Assembly (NCBI GenBank): GCA_003439945.1
Contig: QVRM01004868.1
Location: 301,001 to 365,000 of the forward strand
Reading direction: 5' to 3'
Length of the DNA stretch: 64,000 bases
Origin: Dermanyssus gallinae
Taxonomy: Eukaryota; Arthropoda; Arachnida; Mesostigmata; Dermanyssidae
A model generated the notes under the pieces. The model had not been told where the DNA came from. It did not search any database and saw only the letters and a program-made list of their open reading frames with translations. Below are positions 17,411-29,953 of the stretch, piece by piece (the stretch's first letter is position 1; the number at the start of each line of letters is the position of its first letter). Made by a program: the position numbers and the translations under genes.

Positions 17411-17497
17411 CGCAGAATACAGAACGACACAGATACACACGCAGAATACAGAACGACACAGATACACACGCAGAATACAGAACGACACAGATACACC
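17411..17497. repeat. 29-bp tandem repeat, three units
   Basis: Units begin cgcagaatacagaacgacac at 17411, 17440 and 17469, spacing exactly 29 bp. The last unit runs into the 72-bp sequence that recurs inside the neighbouring palindrome. Confidence 0.9.
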
Positions 17498-17557
17498 TGT
17501 AGAGAATAAACTCCGTGTCTACCTTGAGTACGTGCATAAGTGCAGTGATGTACCTAG
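17486..17557 (+). repeat. 72-bp direct repeat of the palindrome centre
   Basis: cagatacacctgtagagaat ... gcagtgatgtacctag recurs almost exactly at about 17770-17841, with the last 40 bases also inverted at 17730-17771. It lies immediately outside the left arm of the palindrome. Confidence 0.8.
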
Positions 17558-18006
17558 TTTTTTTTTCTGGCTGAGCCGGTGTCTACCGTCACATCTTGTA
17601 CGAGAACAGCACCAGCACTATAGTAGCCACCATCTATGCAGTTGGGATAATTGTAGTAGATATACATATATGTATATATATATATATATATATATGTACA
17701 CGTGCAAGCACGTTCATATTCACAAATACTAGGTACATCACTGCACTTATGCACGTACTCAAGGTAGACACAGATACACCTGTAGAGAATAAACTCCGTG
17801 TCTACCTTGAGTACGTGCATAAGTGCAGTGATGTACATAGTCTATGTGAATAGGAACGTGCTTGCACGTGTACATATATATATATATACATATATTTATA
17901 TATATCTACTACAATTCCCCCACTGCATAGTTGGTAGCTAGTATAGTGCTGGTGCTGTTCTCGTACCAGATGTGAGGGTAGACACCGGCTCAGCAAGAAA
18001 AAAAAA
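17558..18006. mobile_element. 450-bp palindrome (fold-back or MITE-like element)
   Basis: Two arms of about 210 bp, 17558-17771 and 17799-18006, are near-perfect reverse complements around a 27-base centre. Outer ends read tttttttttctggctgagcc on the left and ggctcagcaagaaaaaaaa on the right. Each arm carries its own short (TA)n array in the corresponding place (about 17663-17697 and 17873-17908) with differing lengths. No coding frame of interest. Could be a fold-back transposon, a MITE, or an inverted duplication; I see no clear target duplication. Confidence 0.7.
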
Positions 18007-18886
18007 CACATCGCAACAAACTGGCAGGCCATCTATAGTAACTAACCTACTTGGGCAACGAATCGAGTTATTTACCAACGCATATATTACTGACGCAGCA
18101 TCAGGTAACGTGCTCGCTGTTGCTAATAGGATGACACAGACTTTGTTTTGTCATAGTTGTTTGTAGTCAACAGTTTCGCTTGCGTTGCATTACCGCACGA
18201 CACACACTCGTTCCACTATAGACGCACATGAACGCTGACCAGATCTGATACAACTATGTCCAGGTTTTTCGGGTTCTCTCTTTTCCTGCTCTTCCGGCAG
18301 CTTCTCCTCCATTCAGAAAGTCTCATTCATTCATTCAGTCAGGCGCATTGAAGTGAAACTTTCTGTTCCTCATCCCTCAGCGTTTGCTAGGCTCGTCACG
18401 AGTTCGATCAATCGTGTCAGACGTCCATTGTATCAGTAGTGCCGTGATGTCACATCGTCAGCCATTAGGCATCGATGTGTCGTCATGTAACTCGACAACT
18501 ACTACATTGATTGGACCTTATGAGTGACTAGAGCGTATCGACCTTCGTAGGTTGTTGTTGTTGCTGCTGCTGCTATTGTTGTTGTTGTTGTTGTTGTTGC
18601 TGCTGCTGCTTAGAGATTGATTTCGTCCTCGGAGCTAATGTTCTCTGTACAGAACGGATCGAACATACGATCTCTCTCTCTTTCTCTCTCTGTTCCGTAC
18701 GCCAGAATCCAGCCGCCTTCTAGACAGACGACAGAACACGAGCAAAGATCAATGGCTGCAATGCCATGACTTGGTATCGTAGCTGAAACGTTTCGTCTAA
18801 TAGAGTCTATATTGTCGATGCCATTTATGTATAGCCTATGTATAGCTGATGTACATAGGTGACGTAATCGTTGTTGTTATTATTAA

Positions 18887-18919
<33 letters not shown>

Positions 18920-19641
18920 CGCTGCTGCTAATCGTCTTATTGCACCGTACAGGTACTGCATATCTGTTTTCCCCTTTTTGATTGGCCTAATGATGTATAC
19001 CCGTTGTTGTTAATGTTGTTGTTGTTGCTGACTTGGACGTAATTGTTGCTGTTATTGTTATTATCAAAAATGGTGGCAGTTGTGAAACAAGCAATACTAC
19101 TAATGTGATTCGTTCGTTGCTTATTTTACCAGTACAGCTTTTACCAGTTGTTGTTGTTGTTGCTGCGGTGGTTGGGTCGTTGCTGTTGATGTTGGCATTG
19201 TCCGTATGGTCGTTGTCGACCAATTGTTGTTATTTCTTTTCGTGTTACTGCTGTTGTCCTTGTTGCTGCGTTCCTGTTTTTGGTGTTCCCTTCTCGAAGG
19301 ACTCCGTTCGATTTGCGCTAAGATTGCCCAAAAATGTGGCGAATGATGCCGTTTGTGTGGCGGTTGATATGATTGACATGTCTGACTAATGACATTTGTG
19401 AGGAGGCACGTGTGCCCTGCAATCAACGCAAAGCTTAGTTGCTATATTGCAACTTAGACATTCCATCTGGCCATCTAGGCCCCGAGCCTATTAAACGACA
19501 TCACTGAAGACGCAAGCAATGCGGGTGCATCGCATCGGCATAAAAATGCCACTTGTTATGATAACCAAACACCTGTTGGGCTTTCGGACGATCGGTACCA
19601 TGCCTCGATAATTGATTTACATATGGGCAATTTCTCTCTTC

Positions 19642-19676
<35 letters not shown>

Positions 19677-19678
19677 GC

Positions 19679-19722
19679 ATAGCTATTTTGAATGTCACTC
19701 ATTGTCAGTGTGTGACCTAGCA
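19679..19722 (+). repeat. about 43-bp direct repeat, copy 1
   Basis: gctattttgaatgtcactca ... gacctagcactt is about 85% identical to 20559-20602. The core, gtcac.cattgtcagtgtg, is itself a loose inverted repeat. Confidence 0.6.
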
Positions 19723-20558
19723 CTTATATATATATATATATATATACATATAACAGCAACAAAAGTATAATTTGTAATAAGAAAAGGATAATTTTACTCA
19801 TCTACTCATTTTGTGATGCAAGAACAATTGATGACACTAGCTTTTTGTGCTACCGTTGTGGCCTTCTACCTCTGATAGCATATCAGGCGTGCGCTCAGCC
19901 GCCACCATCATTGGCAGCAAATGGGAAATGCTGTACAAAAACAGTGCATGTATCATATTGCGACTGTGCATGTGGCTGTGCTGCAGAAGATGCAAAACCG
20001 CCAGGTTCCTATACTACGCGGAACGGAACATCCTCAAAGGGTTCCTTACGTAATGACTCCAGAGTTAAGTTGGAAGCAGAGCATTGCACAGTTGAACAGC
20101 CAACAGGTTGCCAACAGACTCTTCTAGAGCAACATTTCACCCGTCCTCGGGTATCAGCTGTCGATTGACTTACAAAGTCCTCAGGTTTCGCTCTTATGTC
20201 ATGCCAAGGTGCAAGTCAGACCGCATCTCTGAACAGCAAACCATTTGATTCTTCTCTAACAAGAATACGTACACCTATCGTACGAACGACTGCTAGCAAT
20301 TGCCGACGATCCGGAAGATATCCCCATTGTGAAAGTTTAAGCTTCCATCGCTTCCTCGCTAACTGTCTCTTTCGAGCAAGCTTTCGCAAGCATATACATA
20401 GTGTCGATACGCATAAATGGAAACGGGCTTGTGAGCGGCCTAGGCTACGAACTGAAGCGCTGATCTAGGTCGCTCGTGATGATCTCGGGTCAGTGGTGAC
20501 AGATGTGCGTTCATCCCTGCTGGCAATCACCTGCCTAGATGAAGAATGCGAGTTATTG

Positions 20559-20602
20559 CTATTTAGAATGTCACACATTGTCAGTGTGCGACCTAGGGCA
20601 CT
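20559..20602 (+). repeat. about 43-bp direct repeat, copy 2
   Basis: gctatttagaatgtcacaca ... gacctagggcactt matches the copy at 19679-19722. The 840 bp between them hold unrecognised open frames. Confidence 0.6.
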
Positions 20603-21842
20603 TCACGAGCGACTGACTGAGCGTTCTCAGTATCTCTCTATTGAGAGACTAATAGCCTCGCTGCACAACGCCTCCCATTTGTCGCTGGATAGCTTATTGC
20701 ACTAGCAATTATTCTCGTTGAACGGCGGGTCGTCCGACGACCGCTGGTTGAATAAACAATCTGACCGGATACAATACTACACCATATTATATAAAAAAAA
20801 TTTAAAAAAAATACTGCACCATATCATATTGTGCGACCTTTGCAGTTGTGTTCAATTTTTGACTTTTTGTTTCGCGTTGCCGACGACGCAGCGCTGTACT
20901 ACATTATTCGATTTGCAAAGCGTGTCGCTGCAGATTGCTAAGGTCATGAGAGGCCTATGGGGTCGCTCGCCTATAGCTCAAAGTGTCGAGCATCACTGAT
21001 CGTTATTGAGGTCGATAGACTGATTCTATTATTAGACAGAAAACCTTATCAGGCGCTAATGAACTATTACTAATGATAGGCGGCGGTAATAGTATCGGCG
21101 ACAATATCGGCCGGGGGCAATATCGACGCCACTTTTCTAGGGTGTTCGGAACGCAGTGCAGAGTGCCATGAGCCAAGGTACATGAATACCACTCGTATAC
21201 TGACGGGGGACAGACAACAAGTCTGGGCGATGGATCGAAGTCGAAATGAGCCTCGCACAAGTTCGTTCGTAAGTTCGCTCTACGATCTTGTCCGTCGATT
21301 TTCCTGTCCTGTGCGATAGGACGTAGACATAGCTAGCGTGACCATCGAGTCGTGACAAAGCGTGACCATCGAGTCGTGACAACGGTCAACGCACGCCTTC
21401 TTGGTGCTAAAGTTGGAAGAGCTTGTTTGCCGCAGGTGGGCTGGGCGAGCGGCTGTGCGATGCGGCTCGTGACGGTACTACGCGTTGGTAACCCTAGCCC
21501 AACTGTCTAGCCCTCTCACTTACGAGGCGTTTTTGGAGTCTAGTTCGATATGATCGATGGGTCGAGGCCACAAAACGCCTCGAGAGAGACAAAGCGGGCT
21601 GGAGAGAGAGAATGAGAGTAGGGCAATTACAGAAAGAAAGTGTGGCGAAATCGAATTATAGACAATTGAATTACTACGTTTTATTGCCGTAGTTAATGCT
21701 ATTTGACTATTTGCTGCGGTCGTCACACTTGCTGTTTCTACGGCTCGCTATATCGTTGTGCAGCCCGGGAAACCCCTCTAGGGCGCGGCGCTTCCCCATG
21801 TAGCGTGCTAAACTCGCCTTCTAAGTAGGTAACCGGGGCAGA

Positions 21843-21846
<4 letters not shown>

Positions 21847-21903
<57 letters not shown>

Positions 21904-21918
21904 TACAAATATATATAT

Positions 21919-21961
<43 letters not shown>
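21847..21961. repeat. 115-bp (TA)n array
   Basis: TA dinucleotides with two short breaks (aaatatacaaat near 21899, catacat near 21921). Followed by (GA)n at 21967-21978. Confidence 0.95.
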
Positions 21962-21964
<3 letters not shown>

Positions 21965-22994
21965 CTTGAGAGAGAGAGGGGCACATAACCCCATTCAGGG
22001 CAACCCACGTTAAATATAGATGATGATAGTTTTGGCAAACGTTAATTTGTCCTCTAAATCGACATTGACTTGAACACCGTCACCGTTGTTACCATGTTTT
22101 CTTGTAACTGCACCCGAACAACATTAATTCTAGCAATCAGGGATCATCAGAGCGGTATGCGCCTATGTATGTCCTGCGCGATAAGCAACCAGCCCGCTGC
22201 AGGCGGCCTAGAGAACATCACGGGCTTTGCAAGGCGTTCCTCTCTGCACTTCTCACACCCGTGCGGCTTCTAGCTGGGGTCGTGGGCCCTATAATAAATG
22301 GCCCACAATTTCGCGTCTAGTTCCGATTCCGTTTGGGCTTTACGATCTCCCTGGGTTCGCCTCCGCCAGCAGCATCGGCAGTACCAGCAGCAGAATAGCG
22401 GCGCCACCAACAGAACAAAACTAGCAGAAATACGGGCCGCCCCAGCACTAAAACTCGCAACATGAGAGAGTTCGACAACGAAGAAGTATCGGCTTTCCGG
22501 GATAACACAACTCAGATCAGCGGCTACAGTAAGTTGTGTGTAAGCAAGCAAACAATTAGCGTACAAACAACAATCGTAGAGATCGAGTATAGAATAACTA
22601 AGAATGTCTATCTATACATATTTCATGCACACACTCAAACGGGCACACGGACACATCAATGTACTACTTAATACACCACTAATGCGCCCACAATCTTAGC
22701 CGTTACTAGAGAGACACGCACAATCATCGATGGTCGAGATGAATTGTCGTTTGATGATGTTGTGCTTTTCCCGTGGAGTTGTTAGAAGTGTGCACAGACG
22801 TAGACTGACACCCAACATTATTCGCTGAACTTTTCGGCAACGTTTGCAGTTGCTCACTTCTAGATAGACCACTAGGCACAACACCAGCTTGGCAGACGGC
22901 AGCACGAGACACGCGCACTGGACACTCGCTGGATGGTCACCGACGTCGTCACGGACATCCACCGAACGAATACCAACGAGGCGGACGTCCGCAG

Positions 22995-23196
22995 GACACT
23001 TGTTATGGGTTATCCGCAGGCAGGAGGACACCTACTACAGGATGATCCACAGACCGTTGGCTAACGAGGGGAGTCCGGAGCAGGACACTTGATGAATGGG
23101 CTATCCGCAGGCAGGACACCTACTACAGGATGATCCACAGAACGCTGGCCAACGAGGGGAGTCCGGAGCAGGACACTTGATGAATGGGCTATCCGT
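22995..23196 (+). repeat. 91-bp tandem duplication
   Basis: tatccgcaggcagga and the following 75 bases (cctactacaggatgatccac ... gtccggagcaggacacttg) occur at 23011 and again at 23102, period 91, with a few substitutions. A third start of the unit (tatccg) appears at about 23190. Confidence 0.9.
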
Positions 23197-23369
23197 AGGG
23201 CACTTACCTACAACGGGACATGCACACGAACCTACAATGGGACGTCGACACGGAACACCAACTACGGCACACCCGCACGACCTCTCGACAATCGAACATT
23301 CACAAGACACTGCTGTCGAGTCTCGCCACACAACTAACCACAAGCCTGCCTACAGCGAGACAGCTACGG

Positions 23370-23467
23370 GACACCTACTTCGGGACACCAATTTCAGGAC
23401 GCCTACATTAAGACACCTATTTCAGGACGCCTGCATTAAGACACCTATTTCGGGACACCTATTGCAC
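23370..23467 (+). repeat. 14-bp minisatellite, seven units
   Basis: Consensus gacacctatttcgg, with an alternate unit gacgcctncattaa. The whole stretch 22990-23540 shares the ggacacct motif, so the 147-codon frame at 23096-23539 (repeating GHLL) is repeat-derived. Confidence 0.85.
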
Positions 23468-24103
23468 GACCGCTGTTTAAGAGGCACCGACACGACGGAC
23501 ACCTATCGGCGAGCATCAACGTCAGGACACCTTCAGTAGTAACAGGAATCCGAAAGCGCCACAAGAACGCAACGGCGAGCAACAACGGACGTAAATGCTG
23601 ATACGATAGGTGGTGCGACTGCACACCGCGCCAGCCGGACAGTGGAACTGTTTCTACGTTAAGTTCGCCACCCCTTACGTCGTTATAGGACAAATTATGA
23701 TGAGGAGAAGGTAGCGGCGGCAGCAGCAGCGGCAGCCGCCGCCACAGGCCCGCTGCCCTTACCGGAATCGTTCTCAGCGCTGCCAAATGATAATTGCCTT
23801 GGAAAGGAACGTAGCCCACAGGCCGTCGTCGTTCTAGACTCTAGGGCACTCGATGCGACTCGGTGAGACGGGCGCTGGCTACTTTTATGGTTATTGGTTA
23901 TTACCTTACCGAGGCAGACCAAAAGCGAGAGAAACACACACATATACATACACAACCACACTAAAACACACTAACACAACACTAACACTCACTCCACTCA
24001 CATCGCAGACAGATCGACAGGCAATCATAGAGATAAGCAGAAGATAATGGCGGCGGCGGCTTCTATTACCCAGTGCCGTCTCCCCGAGTCTGGGTTAAGT
24101 CGA

Positions 24104-24156
<53 letters not shown>

Positions 24157-25400
24157 TATAAATATATACATATTTATTTAACATATATTCAGTACAAAAC
24201 ATGTCTCGACGCTCGCAATGGACCTTAAGGCCTGTGACACGGACGTCGAACGAAATATATATATATATATATATATATATATTGAAAACAATAAAGGCGC
24301 ACTTGAATTGAATTGAATTTATATGAAATTCGGAATTTTGAGTGTGTATGCCTGTATACTTATAGATCGCTCATCATGCTTTGCGGTTTTCTCACTACTA
24401 ATACACAACAATAGCATACGCAACGGGATGTGGCGTACCATCCTTCTGTCGGTCACGGAAAGCCGTAACTAACTCCACAGTCAACAGGAGACTCTAAGTT
24501 TCCGTATGCCGTAATCCTACCCTTAGTCCTCATCCTTATTATGCCAATACACAACGGAGCCCGCTGCAGGCAAGAACGGCTGCCTCGGCCACCGTCGCCG
24601 CCATCACAGGCAGCTCACAGCGCTTTCGTTCGAGATTTGTGCCTCTTTAACAATACTACTACTTAAGAAGCCGCTTGGTTGTCAACACTTTTATGCCAGA
24701 CAATAACAGTGTAGAGTAGTAGTAGTAGGAGTAGTAGAAATAGTACACTGATAATGCTATAACCATAAATATTAACCATTCTAATAAAAGTAATAAAGTT
24801 AAAATCATAAAAAGACGAAAAAAAACTGAATTAAGGACGCTTTGCTGTCATCGAGTTAGACCCGGCTAATAAGAAGCGTAAAAAGCACATACACACACAG
24901 AATATACTCCGTGAATAGCCAGCTATTCACGGAATAGCACCGCAAAACACAGCGCAAATATTGAAACGAAGCTGGCGATCCTCACAACTGACGCATTAAG
25001 TACACATTATTGCAATGTTGCAATTTTATATTCGTATAGGGAGTAACTATAACTCTCTTTCCAGCAGTGCGCTTCTCGTGATGCGCGCGATCAGTGCTTG
25101 CTGCGGGCACCTTGCTTGCAAGCAGAATAGTTTTCGTCGGATGTGGGAGCTCTCTATTTAGATTTACTCCCTCGGTTCATATGTGAGCAGGGCATCATAC
25201 AATATCGAATATATGGCGATGAACTCATATTGATATATTAGCCTGTGGCCCGTTCGACGACTGCAGGCGAAAACTAATAGCACGGATAGGCGCGGTATCA
25301 GTCGGATGCCTGCTGCCCCGGGTTAATTGGCACAATGGAATGATAACCTCCACATGACGGTTATTCTGACTGGACGCAAGTAATAAATAGTCAGACGATC

Positions 25401-25443
<43 letters not shown>

Positions 25444-25537
25444 CGTAGTGAGAGGATAAACAAACAAAGCCGCCACGTTAATGGACATGCTTTCCTTGTT
25501 GCTAACTGAAAGCGTTTTACTTTTGGTGACGAATATG

Positions 25538-25576
<39 letters not shown>

Positions 25577-25776
25577 CATAATTCTCTGACCATCCATTAC
25601 TTGTGCCGTAAGAAAGATATACACATAATTCGATGTGGGGCCAGTTTGTGTATTATATATATAGTATGGCGCCTCAAAGTGAACGGAGAACATGATCCCC
25701 TTCCTTGAGTTAGCCAAGGTTAGCAGCGTAGTAGGCTCGAAAAGTCTCGAAAATTTGCTGTCTTAGAGAAGCAGGC

Positions 25777-25892
<116 letters not shown>

Positions 25893-26116
25893 TATTGAGA
25901 GGGAGAGACCGAAATTGCGTTTAGGAGTTGGCAGAATGACAACGGTCACTGTCGTCAAGGCGGCGACAGGCACGAGAGGTGTCGTAGTCAAAAATCCATC
26001 CCACTAATTAACCTTAGATGGATGAGCTACTAGGGCTTTTTGGGCTGGGTTTTCCGTCGCTCACCCGAAATCGTACTTTGTGCTTGAGAGGAAATAGAGT
26101 TTCGAAATAAACGGAA

Positions 26117-26117
<1 letters not shown>

Positions 26118-26189
<72 letters not shown>

Positions 26190-26190
26190 G
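26118..26190. repeat. (TA)n array
   Basis: About 70 bp of TA, followed by GA-rich sequence. Confidence 0.95.
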
Positions 26191-27925
26191 CGAGAGAGAG
26201 AGAAACAGGGTCTCAATATTGGCGACCTTGTTGTTGATGCTGTCGCAGCAGCCGCCATTGTCCTCTGCCAAAAAAATATTGGACCCGAATAAAACAAACA
26301 ATTCGATATCCAACGCTCAAAGACATTTTACCTTCTGTCTCGAGCCTCCGATACAAGACCTTACACGAGCCAACTCTTTGTAATTTGGCTCTGCACTTTT
26401 GCCACGTGCGTGCATGGGTAAGCGTTCATTGTCGTCAATAATGAATGTCTCAGCTTAGAGAGCTCCGAGACGAACACACGTCGGTGTGAAGCAGTGCTCG
26501 AAGCAAGTGCCCCAGCAGTGATATAGCAGTAACACAAGCAACAACGGCTACAAAACCAGGCAACAACGATATGGCAGCTATTTTAACCAGACAAACATAA
26601 GCCGTAAGAAGCTCAACAAGATTTAAACCGTGTGGGGGGTGGCCAGTTGCGGGTGATATCTTTTGGTGTCACGCGACGTCCTCTCTTCGAGTTCAGCACA
26701 GCGCACCCCCGAGAAGGCACGGCACGTGAAGGCGTTGCGCCTTGCCAAGTGTACAATACAATAATAGTATGTAGACAGGCTAAAAATAGCAAATATATGT
26801 TAGAAGAAGGCACACATCAATGCCAACAGCAACAACAGTAACAACAACGGCAGCAGCAGCACCAACAACAACAATCATTATAATACAGTTAAACGCTACC
26901 TGCATACAGTGTCGACGCAGAACGGCGTTATCTCTACTTGGCGAGCTGGCAAGCTCTACTTGGAGAGCTGGCAATCTCTGCTTGGTCGCGCACTTACAAA
27001 CAAATTTTAGACAATTCAGCTGCTGGGTATTCGTTAACTTGTTGTTGTTTTTGTTGTTGTTGTCCAATACCCCGATGATGACCCGAATGCTAACGACCAC
27101 CGATACCAACCGTTCTACAAAGCTTGGGAAACAAACTTACACCTCCGTCCCCGATTGCGCCGAATCACACTCCGAAGTAGGACCGGCATTCTTCGGGCGG
27201 ATTTCTTAGGGATTTTTCCCGATCGACGACGACGACCACAACGGTTTTCTTGTCAGCTAGGCTTGGCGTATCGTGGCGTTCGGTATCGGGCGGCGTCGAC
27301 GGTGCTTGTTCAACTCTTGCTTCGACCCGGACTCTGCCTCTCGCCTTTTGATCCAGCCGCGACTACAATTCGCGCGCGCGAAAGTCGGTTATGGGATTAT
27401 GGGGCTGGGGATGAGAGGAACTGCTGCGATCGGCGACAAAAGCCCGCGGCTCTCCGCCACCACAAATTCTTATGCTGCTGCTGCACCTCGTCGTTGTCGT
27501 CGCCGTCACAATCACTGACGCTTCAACGATCCAGCGGCAATCGCCATTATTAGCGCTGTCAGTAACTAGCCGTAGAGAAGCTCACTTAGTGCTTCGTCGG
27601 TAGGTCTGTGTGTCGCTTGTGCTTCTTCACACGTTGCCTGCCTTGGACCTTGCAGTTGGACTTTGCAGATACCCCCTGTGGTGGGAGGGATCTTTTAGAT
27701 TCGGTTCCCAAATCATTCGTGCCGATTAAGGGCATTCATGCGATCATCCAGCTCAGCAATTCCAGACACCGAAAAAGTATCACACCATCATCACTGTCTG
27801 TTTATCTCGGTCTCTCCGTGTCCGGCAGTCAGTCTGTCTCTCTGACTGGGGACGTGGAGGGTGTGGGGGTGTATGTATACGACAGACAAACAGGTGTAGA
27901 CAGGCGTACAAGGTAGTGTAGGCAA

Positions 27926-28122
27926 GGCGTTAACGCCGAGCAATGTAGTTAACGTTGATCAATGTAGTTAACGCCGAGCAATGTAGTTGACGCCGAGCAG
28001 TGTAGTTAACGCCGAGCAGTGTAGTTGACGCCGAGCCCGAGCGATGTAGTTAACGCCGAGCAGTGTAGTTGACGTCGAGCCCGAGCGATGTAGTTAACGC
28101 CGAGCAATGTAGTTAACGCCGT
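27926..28122 (+). repeat. 19-bp minisatellite with 25-bp variants, about 10 units
   Basis: Consensus gttaacgccgagcaatgta. Two units contain an extra cccgag, giving 25 bp. gttaac is often gttgac. Ends at the sequence accagccgctag. Confidence 0.9.
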
Positions 28123-29538
28123 CGCCGACCAGCCGCTAGCGCCAGATTCCGCGGGGGGGGGGGCAATGTCTACAATATCGAGCGCGCGTAGGTACATCGG
28201 TATCGAAGTAAGGAAGTCGTGGCAGGTTTTTTCTGGCGGCGGCTGTGGCAGCGGAGTTTCTCTGTCGGCGCTATTCGACAACAGACACGAAAGTATGTGG
28301 CGCTGCCAAATCAATAGGTGGCCGAATACGAAATACGAAAACTAGTGGGTCTGCCTAGATGCGTAGGTCGTTCGTCGTCGATAACGACGACGACCACGAC
28401 GTCGTCTGTGCTCTCATCAGCTGCTACTGTGCTATGGCTGGCTAACATGGCTGTCCGCCATTGCCGTCAGTGGTGACGGTGCTGGTGGCGGTGGTGGCGG
28501 TGCCGGCGATGGCAATAGTGACCGGCAGGCAATCGCCTGTTGTTGTTGCTGCTGCTGCTGCTGCTGCCGTGTGTTCTGTCTGTTCGTAACTCGTCGATAT
28601 CGGGCGAGGGACATATCGGGATGAGGCGAGAGCCGGACAATCACTCCCGAACAGCCAGCATTAAGAGTGGCCCTTGATCGGCTGCAATCCTCGCAGCAGT
28701 AGCAGCAGCAACAACAACAGCAACATCGGCAGCAACAGCAACAACAACAACAACAGTAACAGCAGCAACATCAACAGAGACAGCATCAACAACAACAGCA
28801 ACAGCAGCAACAACAAGACAGCAACAACAACAACGACAACAAGACAGCAACAACAACAACAACAACAACAGCAACAGCAGCAACAACAACAGCAAAAACC
28901 GTAAAGACTATCGTGTTCGAGCGAGGGTGCAGCACACGAGATCACGTTGACTAACAATACGAATCTCTTCTTACTTCGTACGCGCTTGTTATAGATGCGA
29001 ATGACATTATCGAACACGACGATGACAACAACAGTAGCAGCAACAGCAAGAACAACAGAAGCAACAACGACAACAATAAGAGCAACAACAACAACAACAA
29101 CAACAACAACAGCAATAAATACAGTCGCAACAATTACAGCCATCGTGACGCTGACGACCACCGCCACAACACCCTAGTCGAAATCGATCGTCGTCTTTCT
29201 GGCGGTGGGAAAATTTCGCTTGTCCGAGCGCGACGGGCGATTTTTTGCCGCGTTAATATGACGGCTTCAGCTGTTCACGCTATGATGCTACGATGCTGCC
29301 GGCGTCAAAACAAATTTCACTCGCCACTCAAGGCTAACCCCTCTAGTGACGACGGGTCTGGTTATTGAGGGAAGAGCGCGAGGGTCTGGTCTAGAATTAA
29401 ACATTGTCTGAACAACTGCAAACAGCCACCCTTAGTCAGCTGATGAACGACATACGCGCATATTGTAGCATAAACACCTACAGGTCAAACACCAATCGGT
29501 CAGCAGAGCAGGACGAGACTAAGTGTGTAAAAAAAAAT

Positions 29539-29569
<31 letters not shown>

Positions 29570-29596
29570 ATGTATAAATATATATATATATACATG

Positions 29597-29654
<58 letters not shown>

Positions 29655-29921
29655 TACATGTGCATACATATACACGTGCCTGTGTATATGCATGTCTATG
29701 CTCTAAATGAGAGAGCGGAGATTCGATGAACCATTGGTAAGTAGCTAAGTAGATTCATTCGACACGACCGTCAAGTGTTGCGTTGAGAAGGTCTTTGCCC
29801 CTGCTACCGCAACGGGTACACTTAATAAGGATAATATTCAACACAATATAGCATGCAATAATAAAATTAATATTGACTATTGGTCTATCCACTATTACTT
29901 GCAGAAATGAGCAGTACTGTC

Positions 29922-29953
<32 letters not shown>

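Larger units (their letters stand above)
18007..22990. other. no supportable gene; TTG, TA, GA repeats
   Basis: TTG/CTG arrays at about 18550-18611, 18866-18928 and scattered from 19003 to 19270; (CT)n at 18671-18690 and 19640-19662; (TA)n at 19663-19676 and 19725-19745; a very long (TA)n at 21847-21961; a 24-bp tandem pair (agcgtgaccatcgagtcgtg + acaa) at 21334-21381. A 107-codon frame at 19845-20168 and shorter frames to 20700 have no recognised domain. Confidence 0.45.

Noticed and set aside
23096..23539. 147-codon His/Thr-rich protein
   Set aside because: Entirely explained by 91-bp and 14-bp tandem repeats.
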